A DNA stretch of 12,144 nucleotides from an uncultured Bacteroides sp. (GCA_900557355.1 USSR01000138.1:1-12144); one strand, 5' to 3'; shown: positions 1 to 7,411, counted from the stretch's first letter. Numbers and translations: made by a program. The notes: generated from the sequence alone by a model not told the origin.

Positions 1-967
1 TAAAAGGACTACCAAGCTGTTCAGTAATCTCCTCATAGGAATTGACGTTCGATTTAAACAGCAGCATGGAGAGTGGCGCTGGAATCTTTTCTTTTTCAAA
101 TAATTCTTTTAAATAAACCTTATTAGTACAGCGGATAATAGATTGCGGATCATCAATAACAGCCAGTCCGTTTTGTGTAGCCAATTGAGAAAGACGGAAT
201 GTATAATGATTCAATGAAGTCGTGGTACGAATAAATAAGGCATCAAATTCCATCAGCCGTGTAGCGTCTTCTTCTGTCAGTAGTTCGGCATGGATATCCA
301 TTTTTTTAGCCAACTCAAGTAACTTGTGAAGTGCTTTTTTATCACTTGGAGGGAATTTTTCATTCGGGTCATAGAGTATAGCCAAATTATACCGTGCAGA
401 TTTTGAAGCCTGAGGGTTACGCCATACCTTTCTGTTAAACAAGTCCAAGGCATTGGCAAAATAATCTTCTTCCTCATTATTCAATGAACTTAATGGTAAG
501 AACTGAATATTTTCTATCTGGTTTTTATGCCGCGTATTCAGCGTAACTCGCAATAAAGGGGCCGGATAGTTTTCAAAGATGAAGCGGGCAATACGCTCCA
601 ACCCTTTCTCTTTACACGTACCGAAGTATACATTCAAATACCAAAGATCATCAGTTATATCATTTTTCTGAATCCACTGGTAACAGAGTTTCTGAAGACT
701 GCTATCCATACGGATACCTGTACCTGCTTCCACCTTATTAATAATATCAACTCCGGGAATGACTTTATGCCCCCTCGTCTGGGCTAATAGTGAGCAATAA
801 TAGCCTTCGGAGTTATAGCTATAATCATTACTCAGGTTAATTACCAACTTACGATCCTTTCCTGATGATTTATACTTCAGGTAGTCGGATACGGTTAAAA
901 TGCTGTTTGTTTTGGAATATGGCTTCCAATCATCCAAGCTGTCTACAAGGATCAATACATTATTCAT
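1..967 (-). CDS. RimK-like ATP-grasp ligase with RLAN N-terminal domain (3' part outside window)
   Basis: The reading frame is open from an ATG at 967 to the window edge, giving 322 residues with no stop, so the C-terminus is missing. The protein begins MNNVLILVDSLDDW and contains GYYCSLLAQTRGHKVIP, typical of the RimK-like ATP-grasp N-terminal (RLAN) domain over about residues 1-155. From about residue 190 a second alpha/beta segment leads into NKVYLKELFEKEKIPAP, the usual entry into an ATP-grasp fold. The ATP-binding lysine, glycine-rich loop and metal ligands would lie beyond base 1. Family members form amide bonds, often adding glutamate or another amino acid to a peptide or protein; the substrate here is unknown. 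No signal peptide is seen, so it should be cytoplasmic. It is transcribed away from the PepSY-like gene. The family call is fairly sure; the substrate is not inferable. Confidence 0.85.
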   Translation of the reverse strand, partial: MNNVLILVDSLDDWKPYSKTNSILTVSDYLKYKSSGKDRKLVINLSNDYSYNSEGYYCSLLAQTRGHKVIPGVDIINKVEAGTGIRMDSSLQKLCYQWIQKNDITDDLWYLNVYFGTCKEKGLERIARFIFENYPAPLLRVTLNTRHKNQIENIQFLPLSSLNNEEEDYFANALDLFNRKVWRNPQASKSARYNLAILYDPNEKFPPSDKKALHKLLELAKKMDIHAELLTEEDATRLMEFDALFIRTTTSLNHYTFRLSQLATQNGLAVIDDPQSIIRCTNKVYLKELFEKEKIPAPLSMLLFKSNVNSYEEITEQLGSPF

Positions 968-989
968 TTTGTCTCTTTAAAAAAGTGCC

Positions 990-1023
990 CGAAAGTAGTG
1001 AATTAAATAATACGTGATATCAC
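990..1023 (-). promoter_or_regulatory. candidate promoter/operator of the RimK-like gene
   Basis: Read on the minus strand, TACTTTCG (997 to 990) matches the Bacteroides -7 box TAnnTTTG in all but one fixed position and lies 22 bases before the ATG. A perfect 10-bp palindrome, GTGATATCAC (1014-1023), overlaps where the -33 element would be. This placement suits a repressor or activator site. No TTTG is seen at -33, so the promoter assignment is tentative. Confidence 0.3.
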
Positions 1024-1024
1024 A

Positions 1025-1049
1025 GACTCAATAATTATTTTATAGAGTC
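1025..1049. repeat. imperfect inverted repeat in the divergent intergenic region
   Basis: GACTC at 1025-1029 and GAGTC at 1045-1049 are the ends of a 25-base AT-rich inverted repeat: 5 pairs, one mismatch, then 4 more pairs. It lies between the divergent RimK-like and PepSY-like genes, next to the GTGATATCAC palindrome. It could be a protein-binding site or a weak hairpin. No function can be assigned. Confidence 0.35.
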
Positions 1050-1113
1050 AAAAAGTTACAAACAAAAGCTTCTTCAGGTTGTTTCTATTAGCAACTAAAA
1101 ACAGTCCCTGATT

Positions 1114-1599
1114 ATGAAAAAGTTTAAATTCAATTTATTGGCAGGCTTGTTATTGCTGATATCTGCATCCGTATGTGCACAAAATGCTCCGGAAAAAGTA
1201 CAAGAAGCTTTCAAAAAGATGTATCCAAAAGTGACCACCGTGGAATGGGAGCATAAAGGTGATTACCACATTGTCGGATTTGTTTCAGATAGTCATGATA
1301 TGAACGTCTGGTTTGGTAACAATGCCCGATGGATAATGACAGAGACAAATGTAGAAAGCCTGGAAGAAGTCCCTGCTCCCATAGCTAAAGCATTCATGCA
1401 GACAGAGACACCTCCCATACAAATCAGATATATAAAGATTATTACCTTTCCTAAAATGCCTACCGTAGTAATCATTGATATAGAAGAATATAATTCTAAC
1501 AGAGAAATTCAGCTTTTCTATGCTCCTGACGGTAAACTACTACAGAGTCTTGATGTATCCGGTGGTGATGGAGAAATCTATCCCGAATTATTTGGGTAA
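1114..1599 (+). CDS. secreted PepSY-like (DUF2874-type) protein
   Basis: 161 residues. A clear signal peptide (MKKFKF, then the hydrophobic stretch LLAGLLLLISASV) has a likely cleavage after SVCA, near residue 22, with mature QNAPEK. The mature part begins AFKKMYPKVTTVEWEHKGDYHIVGF, followed by an aromatic-rich strand pattern (MNVWFGNNARWIMTE). A second, diverged copy of the same alpha-beta plan follows (PIAKAFMQ, then IQLFYAPDGKLL). This two-copy layout is what I know from Bacteroidetes periplasmic PepSY-like/DUF2874 proteins, which resemble beta-lactamase-inhibitor-protein folds. No catalytic residues are expected; such proteins are thought to bind or inhibit partners in the periplasm, but the role is unproven. 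The ATG at 1114 is chosen because it places the signal peptide at the N-terminus. Confidence 0.8.
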   Translation: MKKFKFNLLAGLLLLISASVCAQNAPEKVQEAFKKMYPKVTTVEWEHKGDYHIVGFVSDSHDMNVWFGNNARWIMTETNVESLEEVPAPIAKAFMQTETPPIQIRYIKIITFPKMPTVVIIDIEEYNSNREIQLFYAPDGKLLQSLDVSGGDGEIYPELFG

Positions 1600-1619
1600 T
1601 ATAAAATTCTTACCAAATA
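1589..1619 (+). terminator. weak hairpin at the end of the PepSY-like gene
   Basis: The last codons of the PepSY-like gene (arm 1589-1599) pair with TTACCAAATA (1610-1619) as a 10-bp stem with one bulged G and a 10-base loop. There is no T-run afterwards, so it is at best a weak terminator or an mRNA 3'-end protector. Confidence 0.3.
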
Positions 1620-1679
1620 GAAAACAATTGCACAAAACAGTGTGTTATCTATTAAAATAACTATAAAAAAGCATGACTT

Positions 1680-1850
1680 ATGAATAGACGTTCACAGCTG
1701 GAGCATGAAGTATCATTAGCTCAAAAACATATCAAAGAAGCTCCCAAAGATACGCCGGCAAACATCAGAAAAATTTGGGAACAAGAGTTAGTTGAACTCG
1801 AAGTTGAGTTGAACAATCTGACTGACGACGAGGAAGACAATAACGATTAA
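1680..1850 (+). CDS. small acidic helical protein upstream of rpiA
   Basis: An ATG at 1680 opens 56 codons ending in TAA at 1848-1850. The product starts MNRRSQLEHEVSLAQKHIKE. Its middle (IRKIWEQELVELEVELNNL) has leucine, isoleucine and valine spaced as in an amphipathic helix or short coiled coil. It ends in an acidic tail, TDDEEDNND. It has no signal peptide and no known motif. The stop is 10 bases before the rpiA ATG, so the two are probably co-transcribed and perhaps translationally coupled. An earlier ATG at 1673, in another frame, stops after four codons and could act only as a minimal upstream ORF. I do not recognise a family. Biased composition and tight spacing favour a real gene. 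Confidence 0.6.
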   Translation: MNRRSQLEHEVSLAQKHIKEAPKDTPANIRKIWEQELVELEVELNNLTDDEEDNND

Positions 1851-1860
1851 CGCTCTAACT

Positions 1861-2562
1861 ATGAAATGGGATAATCAACTGATAAATCATTTGCAATGGT
1901 CGAATGCAATTATCAATCGTGAAGGAAAAGAAATCGTAGCGCGGGAAATTGATGCAATGGCGGAAGAAGGTGATGTGATTGGGGCTGGTTCCGGCTCTAC
2001 TGTCTACCTTACATTATTTGCATTAGCGGAACGTATTCGCAAAGAATCTCTGCACATAGAGGTTATCCCTGCCTCTGCTGAAATTTCCATGACCTGCATA
2101 CAACTGGGTATACCACAAACTACTCTTTGGAATAAACGTCCGGACTGGGCTTTTGATGGTGCTGATGAAGTAGATCCGGAACGGAGTCTGATAAAAGGAC
2201 GTGGTGGAGCCATGTTCAAAGAAAAACTTCTGATAAAAAGTAGTGGTAAGAATTTCATTATTATTGACGACACAAAACTGGTTGATCATTTGGGGAGCCG
2301 CTTTCCAATACCTGTAGAAGTCTTCCCAAGCGCATTGACTTTTGTAGAGAGTGAGATGCGGCGATTAGGAGCTTCTGAAATAACACTGCGTCTTGCCGAT
2401 GGAAAAGATGGACCTGTTCTGACTGAAAATGGTAATTTTATTCTTGATACCCGCTTCAGTTACATTGATCCTTCTTTGGAAGAAAATCTAAAAATGATTA
2501 CCGGAGTAATTGAAAGCGGACTTTTTATCGGATATGATGTTGAAATAGTAGTTGCAAAATAA
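1861..2562 (+). CDS. rpiA: ribose-5-phosphate isomerase A
   Basis: 233 residues, slightly longer than the 219 of E. coli RpiA. It interconverts ribose 5-phosphate and ribulose 5-phosphate in the non-oxidative pentose phosphate pathway, in the cytoplasm. The phosphate-binding loop is GAGSGSTV (41-48). The active-site block DGADEVD (99-105) and KGRGGA (112-117) keep the residues matching E. coli Asp81, Asp84, Lys94 and Glu103, here Asp99, Asp102, Lys112 and Glu121, with the same spacing. No key residue is missing. The gene follows a 56-residue ORF by 10 bases and ends inside the left arm of a strong hairpin. Bacteroides often also carry the unrelated RpiB; that cannot be checked here. The family call is secure. 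Confidence 0.97.
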   Translation: MKWDNQLINHLQWSNAIINREGKEIVAREIDAMAEEGDVIGAGSGSTVYLTLFALAERIRKESLHIEVIPASAEISMTCIQLGIPQTTLWNKRPDWAFDGADEVDPERSLIKGRGGAMFKEKLLIKSSGKNFIIIDDTKLVDHLGSRFPIPVEVFPSALTFVESEMRRLGASEITLRLADGKDGPVLTENGNFILDTRFSYIDPSLEENLKMITGVIESGLFIGYDVEIVVAK

Positions 2563-2604
2563 GACAACAGTTGTCGCAAAGAATGTGACAACTGTTGTCT
2601 TATT
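2558..2604. terminator. bidirectional hairpin terminator between rpiA and purT
   Basis: Arms 2558-2575 and 2587-2604 pair perfectly over 18 bases around an 11-base loop. The rpiA stop codon is inside the left arm. Each arm contains the odd palindrome GACAACAGTTGTC or its complement, so each could also fold on itself. The stem ends in A/T pairs followed by AT-rich sequence on both sides. As the only structure between two convergent stop codons, it probably terminates both genes. Confidence 0.8.
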
Positions 2605-2620
2605 ATATAGAAAGTAAATC

Positions 2621-3787
2621 TTAATATACCTCTACTTTTTCAGCAATACGTTTTGCCTTGTCCCGTAATGCATCCAAATCTGAATTCAGCGGTGCATAAC
2701 ACAACACTACTCCCATACGACGGTTAACACGTGTTGTCGGCTTACCAAAAATACGAATATAGGTATCTTCTTCCTTTGTTACCTCCTCAACACCTCTATA
2801 ATTCGGACGTTCCTGGCTGGCAATTGTTGAGAGAACAACAGCACTGGCTCCTATCCTTTCCTGTTTGATATTTGGAATGGGCAGGCCCAGTACTGCACGC
2901 AAATGAAGTTCAAACTCATTCAGGTTTTGTGTACCGGCTAAAGTCACCATGCCCGTATCATGTGGACGCGGAGAAAGTTCCGAGAAATACACCCCATTTT
3001 CATGACTCAAGAAAAATTCAACTCCCCAAAGACCGGCACCCGTCAGAGCGCGTGTTACTTTTTCAGCCATTTCCTGTGCTTCTTTCAAGTGAGCAGGATC
3101 AATGTGAGCCGGCTGGAAACTTTCGCGATAGTCTCCTCCTTTCTGTACATGACCGATAGGAGGACAAAATAATGTAGGGCCATTCTTCTGCGTTACAGTA
3201 AGCAGAGTTATTTCGCTATCAAACTTTATAAATTCTTCAATAATAAGTTCCTTTATATCACCACGACTACCGTTGCAACCATATTCCCAGGCATGTTCCA
3301 GTTCATCCGCACTCTTCACAAGAGACTGTCCTTTTCCTGAAGAAGACATCAATGGTTTCACCACACAAGGAAAACCTATTTTCTCAGAAGCAGCTTTCAA
3401 CTCATCGAAAGATTTGGCATAAAAATATTTAGCAGTTTTCAAGCCCAATTCCTGGGCAGCAAGATCACGGATAGCCTTGCGATTCATAGTAAAATTCACA
3501 GCACGCGCACTGGGTACTACCTGAATACCTTCTTTTTCAAAACCATAAAGACGCTCTGTGCGGATGGCCTCAATTTCCGGTACAATAATATCCGGCTGAT
3601 GTTTGCGTACTACACGTTCCAAAGCATCGCCGTCAAGCATACTGAACACCTCACACTCATCAGCCACTTGCATGGCAGGCGCTCCGGCATAGGAATCGCA
3701 GGCAATGATATATTGGCCTTTGCGTTGGGCAGAAATAACGAACTCCTTACCCAGTTCACCGGAACCTAACAATAAAATTTTCTTCAT
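2621..3787 (-). CDS. purT: formate-dependent phosphoribosylglycinamide formyltransferase (PurT, GAR transformylase 2)
   Basis: 388 residues, the usual PurT length. It makes formyl-GAR from GAR, formate and ATP, replacing the folate-dependent PurN step of purine synthesis. The N-terminal Rossmann-like part has [11 protein letters not shown] (5-15) and IIVPEIEAI (67-75), typical of PurT. The ATP-grasp part has [12 protein letters not shown] (142-152, ATP-binding lysine and flexible loop), [18 protein letters not shown] (209-226) and GVEFF (255-259). The [12 protein letters not shown] block (269-280) ends with the substrate-site signature. Metal ligands correspond to Glu257 and Glu270. The RPHDTGM block and full length argue for PurT over the related PurK. 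It is convergent with rpiA, and a good -7 box lies about 30 bases upstream of the ATG. Secure. Confidence 0.96.
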   Translation of the reverse strand: MKKILLLGSGELGKEFVISAQRKGQYIIACDSYAGAPAMQVADECEVFSMLDGDALERVVRKHQPDIIVPEIEAIRTERLYGFEKEGIQVVPSARAVNFTMNRKAIRDLAAQELGLKTAKYFYAKSFDELKAASEKIGFPCVVKPLMSSSGKGQSLVKSADELEHAWEYGCNGSRGDIKELIIEEFIKFDSEITLLTVTQKNGPTLFCPPIGHVQKGGDYRESFQPAHIDPAHLKEAQEMAEKVTRALTGAGLWGVEFFLSHENGVYFSELSPRPHDTGMVTLAGTQNLNEFELHLRAVLGLPIPNIKQERIGASAVVLSTIASQERPNYRGVEEVTKEEDTYIRIFGKPTTRVNRRMGVVLCYAPLNSDLDALRDKAKRIAEKVEVY

Positions 3788-3815
3788 TTTTGCTATGTGT
3801 TTATATTAAGAAGCA

Positions 3816-3823
3816 CAAATGTA
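3816..3823 (-). promoter_or_regulatory. Bacteroides-type -7 box for purT
   Basis: On the minus strand this reads TACATTTG, an exact match to TAnnTTTG, 28 bases before the purT ATG. No TTTG-like -33 element is present at the usual spacing, so the promoter rests on the -7 match and its position. Confidence 0.55.
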
Positions 3824-3890
3824 CATAAAAAAATAAGTAGCTACAGCTTTAAATAATTGAAAAAACAAATGGATAGCTCATTTTTATCTG

Positions 3891-3898
3891 TATCTTTG
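3891..3898 (+). promoter_or_regulatory. Bacteroides-type -7 box for the cold-shock/RRM unit
   Basis: TATCTTTG matches TAnnTTTG exactly and points toward the cold-shock-domain gene. Transcription starting a few bases later would leave a leader of roughly 215 bases. I see no clear -33 TTTG. It lies 67 bases from the opposite-facing purT -7 box, so both promoters share one regulatory gap. Confidence 0.5.
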
Positions 3899-4118
3899 TA
3901 CCATAAACAATAGGGTTTATTCTGAAATCTTCTTTGTGCATGTTTGCCTTTGCGGGATTCCGCAAATTATTCCATTCCAAATTTGACCTCACAATCAGCT
4001 CCTTTGTTCATTATACGATTCAATTGTTGTATGCTAGTCCTGAATGATTGCATGCTACCATTAGTCAGAAAAACTAAGTGCAGTGTTTTTAAACTGCATA
4101 ATATATAATAATTTTAGA
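3899..4118 (+). other. long structured leader upstream of the cold-shock gene
   Basis: About 220 bases with no convincing gene. It holds a 7-bp hairpin, TTTGCGG (3949-3955), loop GATT, CCGCAAA (3960-3966), and a 6-bp hairpin, TGCAGT (4079-4084) with ACTGCA (4093-4098), ending 20 bases before the ATG. Two ATGCTA copies (4031 and 4052) lie between. Cold-shock genes in other bacteria often have long leaders that change fold with temperature; a similar role here is inferred from position only. A 35-codon ORF (3940-4047) lies inside but has no supporting features. Confidence 0.45.
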
Positions 4119-4568
4119 ATGGCAGTAAAAAGAGTAACATCAAGTAAAAGAGACAGAGAAAAAGCGAAACAGAGTAAGCGAGAAGAAAAACAGAAAAGAA
4201 AAGAAGAACGCTTGAGCAGTGGTAGCCGTAGCTTCGAAGAGATGCTGGCATAAGTAGGTGAAAACGGTATTCTTCATTCTACACCCGAAGGTGTAAAGCC
4301 TAAAGAGGAAATAGATGCTTCTGAAATAGAAATATCAATTCCTAAAAAAGGCGAAGCAGAAGAAATTCTGCCTTTAAACGGACGCATTGAACATTTTAAT
4401 GTATCCAGAGGTTATGGTTTTATAAAAGATTTAGGAAGTGGTGAAAAATATTTTTTCCATATTACTTCTGCTCCTGAAGGTATAACAGAAGGAGACAACG
4501 TTACATTTGAAATTGAACGCGGTACGCGAGGTATGAACGCCGTGCGGATCTCAATCATTAATAAATAA
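4119..4568 (+). pseudogene. cold-shock-domain protein gene interrupted by an in-frame TAA at codon 45
   Basis: Read through one stop, this frame encodes a 149-residue protein of familiar Bacteroidetes layout. It has a very basic N-terminus (MAVKRVTSSKRDREKAKQSK, then REEKQKRKEER), a linker SFEEMLA-stop-VGENG, an acidic middle (about 62-85), and a cold-shock domain (about 87-147). The domain carries both RNA-binding motifs, GYGFI and KYFFHI. The TAA at 4251-4253 sits where I recall tyrosine in intact relatives (…MLAYV…), one base from TAT or TAC. No ATG, GTG or TTG lies in frame between the stop and the domain, so the domain should not be made without readthrough. The domain still looks unmutated, suggesting a recent nonsense change or a sequence error. 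The RRM gene follows after 22 bases. Confidence 0.8.
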
Positions 4569-4590
4569 CAATTTTAACTTACAAAAAGAA

Positions 4591-4923
4591 ATGAACATTT
4601 ATGTTGCAAACTTAAGCTGGAACACAAACAGTGACAGCTTACAGGAATTATTTTCACAGTATGGCGAAGTAACTTCAGCCTACATTATTAACGACAGAGA
4701 GACGGGACGTTCACGCGGTTTCGGCTTCGTAGAAATGCCGAATGATGAAGAAGGTCAGAAGGCTATTGACACTCTTAACGAAACAGAATTTGAAGGCAAG
4801 AATATCGCAGTAAGCGTAGCTCGCCCCAGAACAGAAAGACCCGCAGGCGGCAACCGTGGTGGTGGTTACGGCGGCGGCAATCGTGGTGGTGGCTATGGCG
4901 GCGACCGCGGTGGAAGATATTAA
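4591..4923 (+). CDS. RRM RNA-binding protein with Gly/Arg-rich tail
   Basis: 110 residues. One RNA-recognition motif covers about residues 1-78, with RNP2 IYVANL (3-8) and RNP1 RGFGFVEM (42-49) intact, including the aromatic residues that stack on RNA bases. The tail (about 83-110) is a low-complexity RGG/GGY segment with the unit NRGGGYGG occurring twice and then DRGG. It resembles the small single-RRM proteins of Bacteroides (the Rbp group, proposed global RNA binders) and of cyanobacteria. It lies 22 bases after the interrupted cold-shock gene in the same direction, so the two were probably one transcript, and it ends at a strong terminator. The tail's GC-rich DNA stands out against the AT-rich surroundings but follows from glycine and arginine codons. 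Confidence 0.93.
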   Translation: MNIYVANLSWNTNSDSLQELFSQYGEVTSAYIINDRETGRSRGFGFVEMPNDEEGQKAIDTLNETEFEGKNIAVSVARPRTERPAGGNRGGGYGGGNRGGGYGGDRGGRY

Positions 4924-4947
4924 TCTTACAGCTAAACAACAAATGAG

Positions 4948-4980
4948 AACTGTTCGGAATAATTTCCGGACAGTTTTTTT
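4948..4980 (+). terminator. intrinsic terminator after the RRM gene
   Basis: AACTGTTCGGAA (4948-4959) pairs with TTCCGGACAGTT (4964-4975) as 12 bp with one T-G wobble around the loop TAAT, running directly into seven T residues (4974-4980). This is a textbook factor-independent terminator 24 bases after the stop. Confidence 0.92.
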
Positions 4981-5016
4981 ATACCCCCATTCCATCTATT
5001 ATATATCAATAATATC

Positions 5017-5024
5017 TATATTTG
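5017..5024 (+). promoter_or_regulatory. Bacteroides-type -7 box directly before the TonB receptor
   Basis: TATATTTG matches TAnnTTTG exactly. It ends only 5 bases before the ATG at 5030, so transcription from it would start about at the start codon. It may be a chance match in AT-rich DNA. There is no TTTG at the -33 spacing. Confidence 0.4.
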
Positions 5025-5029
5025 CATAT

Positions 5030-7399
5030 ATGACAACAAGCAAACATATTATACTGATTATACTGACACTTTCACTGCTACTGTGCAATGTGTGCATCTA
5101 CGCTGCTACAGTCAACTACTCCGTGCGCGGAAAAGTCATTGATAAACAATCCCGGCAACCGGTAGCATACGCCAATGTAGTGGTTACAGGTATCCTAGGA
5201 AAAGGAGCATCCACAGATTCACTGGGTATATTCCATATAGAACAAGTACCACCTGGGATTTATCGTTTCGAAGCAACGCTGATAGGATATAAAAGTGCTG
5301 TAACTTCCGAGTATCTGGTTTCTGCCTCTACACCTTTCATTGAGATTGAGATGGAAGAAGATGAAAATATGCTGGCTGCAATTGTGGTTACCCCCTCTCC
5401 TTTCAGGAAAACGGTGGAGAGTCCGGTAAGTATGCGTATTATTGGGCTACAAGAGATAGAAAAAAGTCCGGGTGGAAACCGGGATATTTCGCGAATTGTG
5501 CGGGCATATCCAGGTGTATCGTTCTCACCTATCGGATACAGAAACGATTTGATTGTACGGGGTGGATCACCTTCGGAAAATCGTTTCTATATGGATGGAA
5601 TAGAAATCCCGAATATCAATCACTTTGCTACACAAGGAGCATCAGGTGGCCCGGTTAGCATCGTTAATGCAGATTTGATACGGGAAATCAGTTTCTATAC
5701 CGGAGCATTTCCTGCGGATCGTTCCGGAGCAATGAGTTCTGTATTAGATTTCCGTTTGAGAGATGGTAATCCGGATAAACAGACTTATAAAGCAACCTTG
5801 GGAGCTTCCGAAGTATCCTTCAGTGGTAACGGACACCTGAGTGATAAAACGACGTACCTGTTCTCTATCCGACAATCGTATCTGCAATTATTATTCAAGG
5901 CATTGGGCCTACCTTTCCTGCCTAATTTCATTGACGGGCAATTCAAACTAAAGACAAAATTATCAGCACATGATGAACTGACTGTACTGGGTCTGGTAGG
6001 AATTGATAAAATGAAACTGAACACGGACGAGAAAGGAGAAGATGCGGAATATATATTAAGTTATCTCCCTACCATTCATCAGGAAACATTCACCATAGGA
6101 GCATCTTATCGCCATTATGCAGGAAAACACGTACAGACACTCACGCTAAGTCATAATTATCTGAATAACCGTAATGTGAAATATCTGAATAACGATGATT
6201 CTTCCGAAGATAATCTAACCCTCCGTCTGCGATCTGTAGAGCAAAAGACTACCTTTCGTTTCGAAAATCGAACAAGACTGGGGCAATGGACTTTGAAAGA
6301 AGGTGCCGAAGTAAATTATTCTAATTATACCAACCGCACCAAACAACGGATACTCAGTTCCAGTTCTATTTACCATACTGATTTGAACATATTCAGCTGG
6401 GGTGGCTTCTTCTCCACAGACTATATCAGCACGAATAAACGGTTCTCCGCTTCAGCAGGTATCCGGACAGATGGCAATAATTACAATCAGGAAATGAAGG
6501 AGTTATGGAAGCAACTTTCTCCCCGTTTTTCATTATCCTATGATCTTACCAAACAATGGGCATTAAGTGGAAGTGCAGGTTTATACTATCAACTCCCCCC
6601 ATATACAGCTTTAGGATTTAAAGACAATGACGGCATCTATATAAATAAGAACCTTAAATACATGCAGGTTTTGGAAACCAGTCTTGGGCTTGATTGGCAT
6701 TTGGAGGACAGGTTGATGATCTCGGCAGAAGGATTCCTCAAACAATATGGACGCATGCCCCTTTCCGTACGGGATAATATCCCATTGGCATGTAAAGGAG
6801 ATGATTATGGTACTGTAGGTAATGAAGTACTGATTCCTACAGAGCGTGGACGAGCTTATGGCATAGAAACCATGTTGCGTTGGCAAGTACCGGGACAATT
6901 TAATTTTGTATCTTCACTCACGTTATTTCGTAGTGAATTCCGTGATATCCCCTCTGCGTGGGATAATCGTTTTATCCTCAACGTCAGTGGCACCTACAAT
7001 CTGCCTCGCCGTTGGAGCATTGGAGGCAAACTCAGTTATATCGGTGGTGCTCCTTATACTCCTTATGATGAAGATAAGTCTTCATTGGTTGAAGCATGGA
7101 ATGCGCAAGGACGTCCCTATTATGATTATTCAAAGTATAATACGGAACGACTTCCCAACTTTGCCCAATTCGATGTTCGTATAGATAAGTCTTTCTATTT
7201 CCATCGTTGCATGGTAGGCTTTTACATTGATATACAGAATATAACAGGAAGCAAACTGAAACAGCAGGATGTGATTATGAGTACAGGAGTTATTGAAAAT
7301 CCTTCTGCTCCCATTGGAGAACAAAGATATAAAATGAAGTATTTAAAACAGGAAAGTGGAACAGTTTTACCGTCAATCGGACTTACGGTGGAGTTCTAA
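5030..7399 (+). CDS. TonB-dependent outer-membrane receptor with carboxypeptidase-regulatory-like domain
   Basis: 789 residues from the ATG at 5030. The frame stays open upstream, but an earlier start would run through the terminator at 4948-4980 and bury the signal peptide. Residues 1-25 are a signal peptide (MTTSKH, then ILIILTLSLLLC, ending near IYA). Residues 31-108 form a carboxypeptidase-regulatory-like sandwich (VRGKVIDKQSRQPVAYANV, GIYRFEATLIGY). The plug spans about 117-245, with RAYPGVSFSP, LIVRGGSPSENRFYMDGIEI and YTGAFPADRSGAMSSVLDF. The rest is beta-barrel with alternating aromatic strands, ending in phenylalanine (GLTVEF), as expected for BAM-dependent assembly. It is shorter than typical SusC and no SusD-like gene is adjacent, so it is more likely a metal-chelate, vitamin or peptide receptor than a glycan importer; the ligand is unknown. 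Confidence 0.93.
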   Translation: MTTSKHIILIILTLSLLLCNVCIYAATVNYSVRGKVIDKQSRQPVAYANVVVTGILGKGASTDSLGIFHIEQVPPGIYRFEATLIGYKSAVTSEYLVSASTPFIEIEMEEDENMLAAIVVTPSPFRKTVESPVSMRIIGLQEIEKSPGGNRDISRIVRAYPGVSFSPIGYRNDLIVRGGSPSENRFYMDGIEIPNINHFATQGASGGPVSIVNADLIREISFYTGAFPADRSGAMSSVLDFRLRDGNPDKQTYKATLGASEVSFSGNGHLSDKTTYLFSIRQSYLQLLFKALGLPFLPNFIDGQFKLKTKLSAHDELTVLGLVGIDKMKLNTDEKGEDAEYILSYLPTIHQETFTIGASYRHYAGKHVQTLTLSHNYLNNRNVKYLNNDDSSEDNLTLRLRSVEQKTTFRFENRTRLGQWTLKEGAEVNYSNYTNRTKQRILSSSSIYHTDLNIFSWGGFFSTDYISTNKRFSASAGIRTDGNNYNQEMKELWKQLSPRFSLSYDLTKQWALSGSAGLYYQLPPYTALGFKDNDGIYINKNLKYMQVLETSLGLDWHLEDRLMISAEGFLKQYGRMPLSVRDNIPLACKGDDYGTVGNEVLIPTERGRAYGIETMLRWQVPGQFNFVSSLTLFRSEFRDIPSAWDNRFILNVSGTYNLPRRWSIGGKLSYIGGAPYTPYDEDKSSLVEAWNAQGRPYYDYSKYNTERLPNFAQFDVRIDKSFYFHRCMVGFYIDIQNITGSKLKQQDVIMSTGVIENPSAPIGEQRYKMKYLKQESGTVLPSIGLTVEF

Positions 7400-7411
7400 T
7401 AAAAAAAAACA

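Noticed and set aside
3940..4047. 35-codon ORF in the cold-shock leader
   Set aside because: It has no recognisable features, a composition unlike a regulatory leader peptide, and overlaps a hairpin better explained as RNA structure.
4836..4920. GC-rich tandem repeat as a possible inserted element
   Set aside because: The repeat is fully explained by codons for the NRGGGYGG units in the RRM protein tail.
4856..5029. N-terminal extension of the TonB receptor frame
   Set aside because: It overlaps the Gly/Arg tail of the RRM gene in another frame and crosses a strong terminator; the ATG at 5030 gives a proper signal peptide.
5030..7399. SusC-type member of a polysaccharide utilisation locus
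   Set aside because: The protein is shorter than typical SusC, and no SusD-like, glycoside hydrolase or sensor gene is adjacent.
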